Source: Pseudomonas sp. GV085 (GTDB lineage: Bacteria > Pseudomonadota > Gammaproteobacteria > Pseudomonadales > Pseudomonadaceae). Taken from it: DNA of 64,000 nucleotides. Positions 38,190 through 46,970 of the stretch are shown in pieces. A model generated the notes under the pieces. That model ran no database searches. It had not been told where the DNA came from and saw only the letters and a program-made list of their open reading frames with translations. The translations under genes were made by a program, and so were the position numbers. How positions within the stretch are numbered: position 1 is the stretch's first letter; every line of letters starts with the position of its first letter. Where the stretch lies: assembly GCF_003050925.1 (NCBI RefSeq), contig NZ_QAOV01000007.1:248001-312000 (forward strand). The letters run 5' to 3'.

Positions 38190-39113
38190 ATGCGTAAATT
38201 ACCCCCCCTCAATTCGGTACGAGCATTTGAATCCGCGGCCCGGCACCAAAGCTTCACTGCTGCGGCAGCTGAGCTTTGTGTAACCGTTACCGCTGTGAGC
38301 CATCAGGTTCGTCAGCTCGAATCGTGCATCGGGCACAAGCTGTTTGAAAGGACGGGGCGGAACGTGGAGCTTACTCCGGTAGGGAGGACGATTTACCCGT
38401 TCCTGCGTGATGGCTTTGATCAGATCGCGCATGCCTTCTCGATAATCAGCGCTCCGAAAGACGGCGATGCTATTCAGCTCTCCACCACCCGCGCATTTGC
38501 CGAGCGCTGGCTGATGCCTCGTTTGGCTCGATTCAATCAGCTCTATCCAAACATCGTCGTGCACATCCATGGCTCAGAAAAAGCAGTCGACTTGCGCTGT
38601 GAAAGTATCGACCTTGCTATTCGATACGGCCCAGTCGAAGACTGTGATCGGGGTTCGGTAATATTGGAGGACTTTTACATTGCAGTCGCGGATCAAAGTC
38701 TTTGTCCTGCGGACAGATGTCCAACCATTGATGATTTTAGAAACCGCCCACTGCTTGCCTATAAGTGGAAGAACCAGGATTTGGAAGCGCCTGCCTGGTC
38801 TGCATGGCTGGCGCGAGTTAATTATCGTCAGGGTACGGATTTCCGCATTTCCTGGTACAGCGAGGAGACTCTCGCGCTCCACGCCGCTGAGCGTGGCCTA
38901 GGCCCATTGTTATGCAGTGACGTGCTCATTGAGGACGAGATCCGATCCGGGCGTATGCGTCAGATTGAAGGTCCGCGCATGCCTGGCTTTGCATACCGAT
39001 TGGTTGAGGTTTCCTCTCCTGGTCGCAAGCAAAGTCTCGCGGTATTTATCGATTGGTTGAGACAAGAGGCGGATCTGTGTCGAGGTATGCCAGCACTTTC
39101 TGTAGTCAAGTAA
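38190..39113 (+). CDS. LysR-type regulator (GcvA-like)
   Basis: 307 residues starting MRKLPPLNSVRAFESAARHQSFTAAAAELCVTVTAVSHQVRQLE, the GcvA-type N-terminus; substrate domain with FIDWL near the end. GGGAG lies before the ATG. It is flanked by the DUF1989 gene and a chemoreceptor gene on the same strand, which are plausible targets. A related remnant lies at 36921-37180. Confidence 0.93.
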   Translation: MRKLPPLNSVRAFESAARHQSFTAAAAELCVTVTAVSHQVRQLESCIGHKLFERTGRNVELTPVGRTIYPFLRDGFDQIAHAFSIISAPKDGDAIQLSTTRAFAERWLMPRLARFNQLYPNIVVHIHGSEKAVDLRCESIDLAIRYGPVEDCDRGSVILEDFYIAVADQSLCPADRCPTIDDFRNRPLLAYKWKNQDLEAPAWSAWLARVNYRQGTDFRISWYSEETLALHAAERGLGPLLCSDVLIEDEIRSGRMRQIEGPRMPGFAYRLVEVSSPGRKQSLAVFIDWLRQEADLCRGMPALSVVK

Positions 39114-39251
39114 TTAAAGGCTCTGAATAAAATAAACGACATCGAACATCCTTTTTGACGCTTTTTGGCATACCCAGATGTGCTTTCGGATAGTTATTGG
39201 GTTTTATTAATTCCCAGTGCGGACAACTATAATTTGTCATGGGCGACTAAC

Positions 39252-41390
39252 ATGTTTAACAACGCATCTTTTCGACTCAAAGTAGTTTCTATGACAGGAT
39301 TTTGTCTGTTTGTAGTTGTTGCGCTTGTTGTGAGTGTGAATATTTATCAAGCCAACTCCAGCACTAGACAAGTGAGTACCGAGAGCGAGCAGATGATTGC
39401 CAAAAAAGTCAAAGACATTCTTAAAAGTAACGCAAGCGAGAAGGCGGCCAAGTTACAGAACAAGTTTTATGCGAGTCGTGCTGTTGTCAGTGCACTGGCG
39501 GATCAGCTACTAAATATCCGCGCTCAGGGACTGCGTCGCGGTTTACAGCCCGCAGCCTTGAGAGAGGACCTCAATGAAGCACTTAAGAAAGTATTTGACC
39601 GCAACACAGACGTCCTTGGCGTCTGGATGGCATTTGATCCTAACGCATTAGACCCCACCGACTCAAAGTTCAGAGACGATATGGCACACGGTTCGAACGA
39701 GGCCGGAAGGGTATCGAGTTATTGGAGTCGCCCCGATGGGAAGGGCCAGAATACAGCATTTCCTGAAAGTTATTTTAGCGATGCCTCTGTAGGTGCCGAC
39801 GGAACTCCGTACAACAACTGGTACCTCTGTTCTAGGAGCAGCGGGAAAGAGTGTTTGTTACAGCCTTACTCGGACACGGTAGGCGGTCGTTTGTTGCTCC
39901 TAACCACCATCACCTATCCACTGGTCGTGGATCAGAAAGTCATCGGCACTGTTGGCATCGACATCACCCTGGACTCCATTCAAAGCGAAGCGCAAGCATC
40001 CCAACGTGATTTGTTTGATGGTGCCGGCAATGTTCTGATTGTCTCTGGCAGTGGAGTTCTTGCCGGGGTTGGAACCAACCCAACAATGGTCGGTAAAAAC
40101 ATCAAAGAGGCAACAGGCCTTGAAGCAACCATGATTGCAGAACTCATGAAAGCGGTGACACCCGAAGTGGCCGATACAGGCGATCAGATATCCGCTTTGC
40201 ATACATTCACTCCTGTCGAAGGTACGCCGGCGTGGAGAATCATTATTAGCCTGCCCAAGAAAGTCGTCCTGGCCGACGCGCTAAAACTGCAAAAGACGCT
40301 CGACGACTCCTTAAGCGCCAGTACACGCCAATCCGTATCCGTTGCTTTGCTGGTCGCAGGTATGGGTCTACTCATGATGTGGGTGGTGGCGTCTGGCGTC
40401 TCTCGGCCGATTAGTGTTGTGGCTGCAATGCTGAAGGACATCGCGAGCGGCGACGGCGATCTTACGCAGCGTCTGAAGTACTCAAAGCGAGATGAACTTG
40501 GCGAGTTAGCCGACTGGTTCAATCGCTTTCTAGACAAACTGCAACCCACCATCTCGCAGATCAAGCGGAGCGTTGTTGATGCCCGATTTACGGTGACTAA
40601 GTCCTCTGAAATATCTCAGCTCACCAGTGGTGGTATGCAGGCACAATTTCGGGAGATTGATCAGGTCGCTACCGCTGCAAATGAAATGAGCGCGACAGCG
40701 CACGAAGTCGCTTTTAGCGCGTCAAACGCAGCTAGTGCAGTGCGGGGTGCAGGCCAATCAGTCAAGGAGGGTGTTGCGATATTTGAGCGAAGTACGCATG
40801 AAATCGATAGCCTCGTTCAAGAGGTAAGCAAGGCCGTTCGAGAGGTTGAGGAACTCGCGAAGAACAGCGAAGAAATCGGTTCGGTGTTGGAGGTCATCCG
40901 TAGCGTTGCCGAACAAACCAATTTACTTGCATTGAACGCAGCTATCGAGGCCGCAAGAGCCGGGGAAAGTGGACGTGGATTTGCAGTGGTTGCCGATGAA
41001 GTCAGAAGCTTGGCCAAGCGAACTCAAGATTCTGTGGGAGAAATCGGTAGCGTCATTGAGCGTATCCAGAACGCGACGCAAGGAGTAGTGACAACGATGC
41101 ACTCAAGCCAGACCAAAGCTCTCGACAGTGCTAAGCAAATTCAACTGGCATTGTCAGCGCTAGGCAGCATCAACGATGCAGTCACCATAATTAGCGATAT
41201 GAACTTGCAGATTGCTAGCGCAGCTGAAGAGCAGAGTGCAGTCGCGGAAGAGGTTAGTCGCAATGTTTCCGCAATCCGGGGCGTTACGGAAAGTCTAGCC
41301 GAGCAAGCATTGGAGTCTGCCAATGTCAGCAGCCAACTTGATGCGTTGGCAAATCATCAATTTAGTTTGGTAAACCAGTTCAAGGTTTAA
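39252..41390 (+). CDS. Methyl-accepting chemotaxis protein with dCache sensor
   Basis: 712 residues. Transmembrane helix about 12-32, periplasmic double-Cache domain about 45-350 (VLGVWMAFDPN, PYNNWYLCSR, TTITYPLVVDQKVIGTVGIDI), second helix about 362-384, HAMP, then a signalling domain with the invariant tip EQTNLLALNAAIEAARAGE near residues 555-575. No CheR/CheB tethering pentapeptide at the C-terminus. The ATG at 39252 is preferred over a TTG 87 bases upstream. Ligand unknown; neighbours suggest a nitrogen compound. Confidence 0.92.
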   Translation: MFNNASFRLKVVSMTGFCLFVVVALVVSVNIYQANSSTRQVSTESEQMIAKKVKDILKSNASEKAAKLQNKFYASRAVVSALADQLLNIRAQGLRRGLQPAALREDLNEALKKVFDRNTDVLGVWMAFDPNALDPTDSKFRDDMAHGSNEAGRVSSYWSRPDGKGQNTAFPESYFSDASVGADGTPYNNWYLCSRSSGKECLLQPYSDTVGGRLLLLTTITYPLVVDQKVIGTVGIDITLDSIQSEAQASQRDLFDGAGNVLIVSGSGVLAGVGTNPTMVGKNIKEATGLEATMIAELMKAVTPEVADTGDQISALHTFTPVEGTPAWRIIISLPKKVVLADALKLQKTLDDSLSASTRQSVSVALLVAGMGLLMMWVVASGVSRPISVVAAMLKDIASGDGDLTQRLKYSKRDELGELADWFNRFLDKLQPTISQIKRSVVDARFTVTKSSEISQLTSGGMQAQFREIDQVATAANEMSATAHEVAFSASNAASAVRGAGQSVKEGVAIFERSTHEIDSLVQEVSKAVREVEELAKNSEEIGSVLEVIRSVAEQTNLLALNAAIEAARAGESGRGFAVVADEVRSLAKRTQDSVGEIGSVIERIQNATQGVVTTMHSSQTKALDSAKQIQLALSALGSINDAVTIISDMNLQIASAAEEQSAVAEEVSRNVSAIRGVTESLAEQALESANVSSQLDALANHQFSLVNQFKV

Positions 41391-41791
41391 CATCTTGGAC
41401 CATCGTCCCGCGGCGCAATAGCGTAATTCCGAAATAGAAGTAGCTGTTATTGACCGAAGCCTGGTTGTGATTCCTTAGTTAAAACTGGCCATCAATTTTT
41501 TCTGCCTGCCTTCACTGAACCTGCAGCTTTATTTCGGCATCCGATTTTCACACAGAAAATCATCAGTGATATGAGGCTCACGACTTCGACTCGTGAATGG
41601 CATTGCGACATCAGTCATGTCCAGCACGCTTCAATCTACCGTATTTAAAACAATTCAGGCCATTGTCTATTTTTATATGGTCTATTTGTTCTCAACCATT
41701 CTTGAGAACTACTCAATACCGCTACCTTCCGCTTCTCACTTAAAATAGCCCCTGAGCGATTCGTTATTGCCGACCAGCGAGGAAAATAAAA
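41391..41791. other. Intergenic region before the NCS1 permease gene
   Basis: 401 bases, A+T-rich, without a supported gene. It presumably holds the permease promoter; no sigma-54 or other clear promoter was found. Confidence 0.5.
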
Positions 41792-43222
41792 ATGTCAGCA
41801 AATCGTGCCACTGAGTTTAGTACAACTGCTAAGTCGCATTATGACGCCTCGGGAATTGAGAAAGTTCCTGACAAATATCGAACTTCGAGTCAACTGGATC
41901 AATTCTGGATATGGGCTGGAGCGAACGTTGCACCCATTAACTGGATTCTGGGTGCTATTGGGATTCAGTCAGGTCTTAGTCTAGTTGAAACTTTAGTTGT
42001 GATCTTACTTGGCAATCTTTTGGGAAGTGCGCTGTTTGGAGCAATGTGCATAATGGGGCATCGTACTGGTGTGCCACAGATGGTTCTTTCTCGTCTCGCA
42101 TTTGGTCGTCGAGGAGCATATCTCCCGACGGTCATGCAAGTGCTCATGCCGATGGGCTGGGTTGCGATGAATACTTGGATTGTATTGGATCTGGCGGTTG
42201 CTGCTCTTGAACGCATGGATATCAGAGGTGGAATGGAGTTGAAATTTGGTATTGCTCTAGTAGTCATGTTCATCCAAGTAGGAATCGCGGCTTGGGGGTT
42301 CAACGCCATCAAATACTTCGAGCGCTACTCGATGCCTTTCATCCTGCTAATCATGGTGGTGATGACCGCATTAGCCTTTACGCACGTAGACGTACGCTGG
42401 CAACAGTCGACAATCCAAGGAATCAGCAAACTCTCAGCGATGAGCAGCCTCATGACGGCTATCGGGATTGGATGGGGTATCTCGTGGTTGGTGTATGCAT
42501 CGGACTACACTCGTTTTACGCAGACCAAGCTCACTGACCGTCAGGTCTTCCGCTCAACTTTTCTGGGCATGTTCGTGCCAACGGTATGGCTGGCATTCCT
42601 AGGGGCTGCAATTGCCTCTGCTGGTGGTGGTTCTGACCCCGCCCAACTGATCATCGCAGTGTTTGGCGTGATGGCTCTTCCTGTTCTGCTGGTTCTGCTT
42701 CACGGCCCAATCGCTACCAACATCGTTGTCATTTACTCCGCAGCGCTAGCAACGCTTTCTCTCGATATGCGTGTGCCACGTTGGATTGTCTCAATTATCT
42801 CTGGCATTGTGGCCTTGTTCATTCTCTACCTGTTCGTTCAGTCCGGAGAGCTTGTCCATGCGTTTGAAAACATGATGATTTTCTTCGTTGTGTGGATTAG
42901 CCCATGGGCAGGAATAACACTTGTCGATTTTTTCATGCTTCGCCGTGGAGATATTGATGTCAACTCTCTCTATTGTCATCACTCCACAAGTCATTATGGG
43001 GATGTCAACTGGCGGGGAATTATTTCGTTGGCATTTGGCGTCGTTGCGGCTTGGCTTTTCCAAGTTGGAACTATCGAGTCAATGCAAGGGCCGATCGCTA
43101 TGGCAATGAGTGGTATAGATCTCTCATGGCTTGCCGGCTTCAGTGTCGCTGGCGGTATTTATTACGCACTACATCGCTCTAGAAATTCAAAAATCAACAA
43201 CCAGGCTCTACTCACAGAGTAA
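41792..43222 (+). CDS. NCS1-family nucleobase permease (CodB-like)
   Basis: 476 residues with about 12 transmembrane helices. N-terminal DQFWIWAGANVAPINWILGAIG and later GIGWGISWLVYASDYTRF are signatures of purine-cytosine permeases. Probably imports a cyclic nitrogen compound such as cytosine, allantoin or hydantoin-like rings. AGGAAAAT precedes the ATG. The base composition is more A+T-rich than the core genes, fitting island DNA. Confidence 0.9.
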   Translation: MSANRATEFSTTAKSHYDASGIEKVPDKYRTSSQLDQFWIWAGANVAPINWILGAIGIQSGLSLVETLVVILLGNLLGSALFGAMCIMGHRTGVPQMVLSRLAFGRRGAYLPTVMQVLMPMGWVAMNTWIVLDLAVAALERMDIRGGMELKFGIALVVMFIQVGIAAWGFNAIKYFERYSMPFILLIMVVMTALAFTHVDVRWQQSTIQGISKLSAMSSLMTAIGIGWGISWLVYASDYTRFTQTKLTDRQVFRSTFLGMFVPTVWLAFLGAAIASAGGGSDPAQLIIAVFGVMALPVLLVLLHGPIATNIVVIYSAALATLSLDMRVPRWIVSIISGIVALFILYLFVQSGELVHAFENMMIFFVVWISPWAGITLVDFFMLRRGDIDVNSLYCHHSTSHYGDVNWRGIISLAFGVVAAWLFQVGTIESMQGPIAMAMSGIDLSWLAGFSVAGGIYYALHRSRNSKINNQALLTE

Positions 43223-44003
43223 CTAATAACTAAAGCCGCATGCATTTAATCCACCCACTTCAAGAAGAGACAACTATTGTTTCATCACCAACAGAAAAGC
43301 ACTTTCGATTCTCTATCTAAATTGTCTTGAGAGGAAAATAATGACGGACTTCGACGCACTCCCATTTCAGCACCTCTCGTATATTTCGTTGTCAACCGTG
43401 GCTTCATGTTTACAGCTCAGCCAAGTTTCACGAAATTTTTATCCCGGTGGGGAACGTGTGTCTTCGTCATTCTCGGGCCTTTCATCCAGCGTATTAATGC
43501 TAATGTATCGTTACGCATTTAATACGAAACGTTAGCACGGTCTCCTAGCGTCGATATTGAAAACCCAATCTGATATTTTTATACACTCTGGGTTGTGGCC
43601 ATTGGCGAAAGACAGCTATCGGCCGATTGTGTTGAAAAAGTTGGCTTCTGTTTCCACAGCAGTAAAGTATGCGTCTGAGATTGAAATTTGTGTTTTATAC
43701 AGAACGTTCAGGACTCAGATTTGACGTAGCTGCGTGAAAAAAGGCGCTTTCACCTCTTAATGCATGGATAGCCGGGCCGGGTCGACTTTTTCAACACAAT
43801 CGGTCAAAAGCAGTCACTTGGATGTGTTTTCCTGATCCAGCACAGAATTGCCTGCGTACGCCACCTCTAGACTTACTGCTGCCGTGTGCTAATGGGGTAT
43901 CGAAAGAATGCCAATAAAATACGGGCTAGATTAGGATAATCGTAGGGATATATACTTTATAAACAAGAATAATTTTATTATAAAACAAATACTTACTTAC
44001 CTA
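43223..44003. other. AT-rich right end of the island without a clear gene
   Basis: 781 bases. Contains a 64-codon frame at 43341-43535 with a ribosome-like GAGAGGAAAAT but no recognisable product, and the inverted-repeat element at 43623-43803. Nothing else is supported. Confidence 0.5.
43623..43803. mobile_element. MITE-like element with perfect 19-bp terminal inverted repeats
   Basis: CCGATTGTGTTGAAAAAGT at 43623-43641 is exactly matched by its reverse complement at 43785-43803. The 181-bp unit has no coding capacity, consistent with a non-autonomous element moved by an IS transposase elsewhere. No target duplication could be fixed. Confidence 0.75.
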
Positions 44004-44026
44004 TTCGAGTCCAGGTCGTGGAGCCA
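44004..44026 (+). repeat. attR: second copy of the tRNA-Asn 3'-end repeat
   Basis: Exact 23-base copy of 26708-26730. The bases just left of it differ (TA instead of GG), so the duplication begins there. The homology continues to the right into the integrase remnant. Confidence 0.92.
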
Positions 44027-44070
44027 TACAAGGTTCCAGAGAAGGCTTCCAAAACCTCTGAAACCACCGA

Positions 44071-44097
44071 AAAACCCGCCTTCTCAGGCGGGTTTTT
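44071..44097 (+). terminator. Second copy of the att-proximal terminator
   Basis: AAACCCGCC / GGCGGGTTT hairpin with TTCTCA loop and T-run, homologous to 26773-26799. Confidence 0.75.
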
Positions 44098-44190
44098 TCG
44101 TTTTGGCGTTCCGTGGAATCCCGGTGGGTACCAGCCGTTTCAAGGGTAGAGCCTGGGATAAAGGTCAGTTCGATAAAAGGGAGCACCCTT

Positions 44191-44438
44191 ATGTCGCGCA
44201 CTACTGCCCCACTCTCCGACGCCGCTTGCCGTTCGGCCAAGCCCACCGACCGCGCCTACAACCTTTTCGACGGCGACGGCCTTTACCTTCCAGTCCAACC
44301 CATGGCCGCAAAGGCTGGCGCCTGAGATACGTCAAACCTGATGGCCGGGAAGGACTGACCTCATTCGGCAACTACCCCATCGTTGTCCTCCCCCGATGCG
44401 CGCCGCAAGCGCTTGCAGGTCAAGCGAAATTGCGTTGA
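44191..44438 (+). pseudogene. Truncated second P4-type integrase
   Basis: The start MSRTTAPLSDAACRSAKPTDRAYNLFD matches the intact integrase at 26893 almost exactly. A one-base deletion (CAACCCATGG against CAACTCAATGG) shifts the frame and gives a TGA at about 44323. A further one-base difference lies near 44392, and homology stops about 44438. Only about 18% of the gene is left. It marks the left end of a second, related element at the same tRNA site. Confidence 0.9.
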
Positions 44439-44540
44439 TAGTGAACATCAGCACGAGCACTTTGTTTGCCTACCAACTGGATGGTAGTTTATTAGCAAGT
44501 TTTAAATAACTGCAATCAACACCATCCCTGTGAGAATCCC

Positions 44541-44873
44541 ATGCAAGATTGGAAGCAAACCCGCAAAGACATCAATACTCGCCTGGTAGAACTAAACGGC
44601 CTGTCTCCGGAAACAATGAAAGGCATGGCGGCGCTCGGCGCTGCCGGTGGCAAGACCAATCACCTGGACGCGAAGACCCGGGAACTGATCTCCCTCGCCG
44701 TGGCCGTGACCACCCGCTGCGACGGTTGCATCGCCTTCCACGCCGCCGAAGCCAGGAAACTTGGCGTCACCAGTGAAGAAGTCGCCGAAGCACTGGGCGT
44801 GGCAATCAACATGAACGCCGGTGCCGCGTTGGTGTACAGCACACATGTGCTGGACGCATTCGATAAGTCGTAA
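44541..44873 (+). CDS. Carboxymuconolactone decarboxylase / AhpD-like protein
   Basis: 110 residues. CMD-fold protein with the redox motif Cys60-x-x-Cys63 and His67 (RCDGCIAFHAAEA), typical of AhpD-like peroxidase-linked disulphide proteins rather than the decarboxylase itself. It is 44 bases upstream of the ene-reductase gene on the same strand, so the two may form an operon for stress or electrophile defence. Confidence 0.92.
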   Translation: MQDWKQTRKDINTRLVELNGLSPETMKGMAALGAAGGKTNHLDAKTRELISLAVAVTTRCDGCIAFHAAEARKLGVTSEEVAEALGVAINMNAGAALVYSTHVLDAFDKS

Positions 44874-44917
44874 ATCAAACGCTGACTTTCAACCTGTCAA
44901 CGACTTCGAGACTCATC

Positions 44918-46024
44918 ATGAATAAGCTGCTCACCCCTTACGATCTGTCCGGTACTGCGCTGAAAAACCGGGTCGTCATGGCCCCCATGACCCGCACCCG
45001 GACCCTCGACAACATCCCTGACGGGTTCACCGCGCTGTATTACGCACAGCGTGCTTCTGCTGGTCTGCTGATCACCGAAGGCCTGCCGATTTCCGACGAA
45101 GCCCGCGGCTACCTGTACACCCCAGGTATTTATGCCGACGAACACTTGCCAGGCTGGCGCCAGGTCACCGACGCGGTGCACGCCAAGGGCGGGAAGATCT
45201 TCGCGCAGTTATGGCACGTTGGCCGTATGTCCCATATTTCGGTGCATGGCCTGGTTCCGGTTTCTTCGGGTACTCAGCCGGCGGTCGATACCACGGTATA
45301 TGCCTGGATCGAGCCTGGCGAATCCGGTCCTGTGCAACCCAGCGTGCCCCGTGCGCTGGAAACGGATGAAGTGAAACGTGTCATCGCTGACTTTGTGAAG
45401 TCTGCGCGTATGGCGATGGAGGCCGGTTTTGACGGTGTTGAAATCATGGCCGCCAACGGGTTCCTGTTCGATCAGTTCCTCAGCAGCGCCTTGAACACCC
45501 GTACCGACCAGTACGGTGGCTCGATCGCCAATCGCCAGCGCTTTCTGCTGGAAACCATTGACGCGATTTCTGCCGAAATCGGCGGCTCGAAGATTGGCGT
45601 ACGGTTCTCGCCGTTTGGCCGCCTGTATGACTTTGGTGTGTACGAAGGTGAAGCACAAACCTGGATGAGCATGGCGGCAGCGCTGAATGAACGCGAACTG
45701 GCCTACGTCCACCTGAACTACCAACCGACCATCGTCGCCGCTGAAACGCCGCCGGGGTTCGGCGCCGCGTTCCGTGAAGCCTACAAGGGCACCTTGATGG
45801 CCGCCGGTGGGTTTAACCAAGCCCTCGCTGAGTCGGAACTGGTTAAAGGTGAACTCGATTTGATCGCCTTCGGTACGGCCTACATTGCCAACCCTGACCT
45901 GGTCGCGCGTATGCAAAATGGTTGGCCACTGGCAGAGGGTGACCGCGCGACTTACTACGGTGTCAGTGATCGCATTGCCAAGGGTTACACCGACTACCCG
46001 GAATACGTTGCAGCCAAAACCTGA
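44918..46024 (+). CDS. Old Yellow Enzyme family ene-reductase with altered active site
   Basis: 368 residues, FMN TIM barrel: MAPMTRTRTLDNIPD, QLWHVGRMSH, RTDQYGGSIANRQRF and GVRFSPFG. At the place of the OYE1 residues His191, Asn194 and Tyr196 it has Met177, Asn180 and Phe182 (GVEIMAANGF). The usual first substrate-binding His and the proton-donor Tyr are therefore absent. It may act on other substrates or use another proton donor. Close in overall layout to NemA/XenB. Cotranscribed with the AhpD-like gene. Confidence 0.9.
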   Translation: MNKLLTPYDLSGTALKNRVVMAPMTRTRTLDNIPDGFTALYYAQRASAGLLITEGLPISDEARGYLYTPGIYADEHLPGWRQVTDAVHAKGGKIFAQLWHVGRMSHISVHGLVPVSSGTQPAVDTTVYAWIEPGESGPVQPSVPRALETDEVKRVIADFVKSARMAMEAGFDGVEIMAANGFLFDQFLSSALNTRTDQYGGSIANRQRFLLETIDAISAEIGGSKIGVRFSPFGRLYDFGVYEGEAQTWMSMAAALNERELAYVHLNYQPTIVAAETPPGFGAAFREAYKGTLMAAGGFNQALAESELVKGELDLIAFGTAYIANPDLVARMQNGWPLAEGDRATYYGVSDRIAKGYTDYPEYVAAKT

Positions 46025-46129
46025 TTATTTGCACGGCCATGACCGGCAGAGAACGACTCAATATAGCGGCCTGTCGTAGCTGGCACACAAACGCCACTGC
46101 CTCCCAAACAGCGACGTTGTCTTGAGTCG

Positions 46130-46849
46130 TTACTCGGCCTGGTAATCGGCAACGAGCTTGTCCAGAAATACGAATAGCTTCTGGTTCATCTCATCGTAAT
46201 CGTTAGCCCGCAACACGGCGGGTTGCTGAACAAAACGCCGGTCAGTGAGCGTTATCAGTTCCGCCTCCGATGCCTGGATCAGCAGTTCCACGACGTCTTT
46301 GGTGAGTTCCATATGGCATTGAAAGCCGTACACCAGTGGGTTGTATTCAACGATTTGGCGCGGGCAGCCCTGGCTGTACGCAATCACCCTGGCGTCCAGG
46401 GTGAGCCCCGGCATGTCGTTGTGCCAATGGCCGACTTCCAGGGTTTCCCCGAAGTGCGAAAACTTCGGATTAGCCAACCCCTCTTGGGTTAGGTAAATCG
46501 GGAATTTTCCAATTTCCTTTTCGGGGCTGTGGTTGAACGTGGCACCCAGTGCTTCCCCGATCAATTGCGACCCCAGACAAACCCCAACCACAGCCCGCCG
46601 GGCCGAGATGGCTTTGCCAATGAGTTCCCGCTCGGCCAAGGCATTGAAATGCGGGCATTGCTCCAGCGTAGTCGCCGGATCTTGCGGGCCACCCAACACC
46701 ACCAGAAGGTCGAACGATTCTGCGGTATCTGGCAGGACATCATGTTGGTAGACGCGGGAATAGGTGGCTTGATAACCGCGAGCGTTTACCCAGTCCTCAA
46801 ATGCACCGGGTGCTTCGAAGGACTCGTGCATCACGAAATGGACTTTCAA
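46130..46849 (-). CDS. Class I glutamine amidotransferase-like protein
   Basis: 239 residues from a TTG start at 46847-46849, preferred because GAGGG lies 8 bases upstream; no ATG fits. GATase fold with VLGGPQDP, nucleophile Cys91 (GVCLGSQLIG), and His179/Glu181 (FQCHME). It resembles stand-alone GMP-synthase-like amidotransferases (PuuD/GuaA-like domain group); the partner or substrate is unknown. Downstream of the DapA-like gene by 121 bases. Confidence 0.85.
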   Translation of the reverse strand: MKVHFVMHESFEAPGAFEDWVNARGYQATYSRVYQHDVLPDTAESFDLLVVLGGPQDPATTLEQCPHFNALAERELIGKAISARRAVVGVCLGSQLIGEALGATFNHSPEKEIGKFPIYLTQEGLANPKFSHFGETLEVGHWHNDMPGLTLDARVIAYSQGCPRQIVEYNPLVYGFQCHMELTKDVVELLIQASEAELITLTDRRFVQQPAVLRANDYDEMNQKLFVFLDKLVADYQAE

Positions 46850-46970
46850 CGTTTTACCCTCGGCTTCCAGATATTCAGGTCTATGGTGATCGCGCTTGCG
46901 CAATCACCAAAATAACAACGCTCGCTGCCCTGTAGGCAGCGAGCACCTCATACGCTGCGTCGACCAGCGA

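Noticed and set aside
43341..43535. 64-codon frame with GAGAGGAAAAT before its ATG
   Set aside because: The ribosome-like site is good, but the protein has no recognisable feature and the region is decayed island DNA. Could be real; not supported enough to list as a gene.
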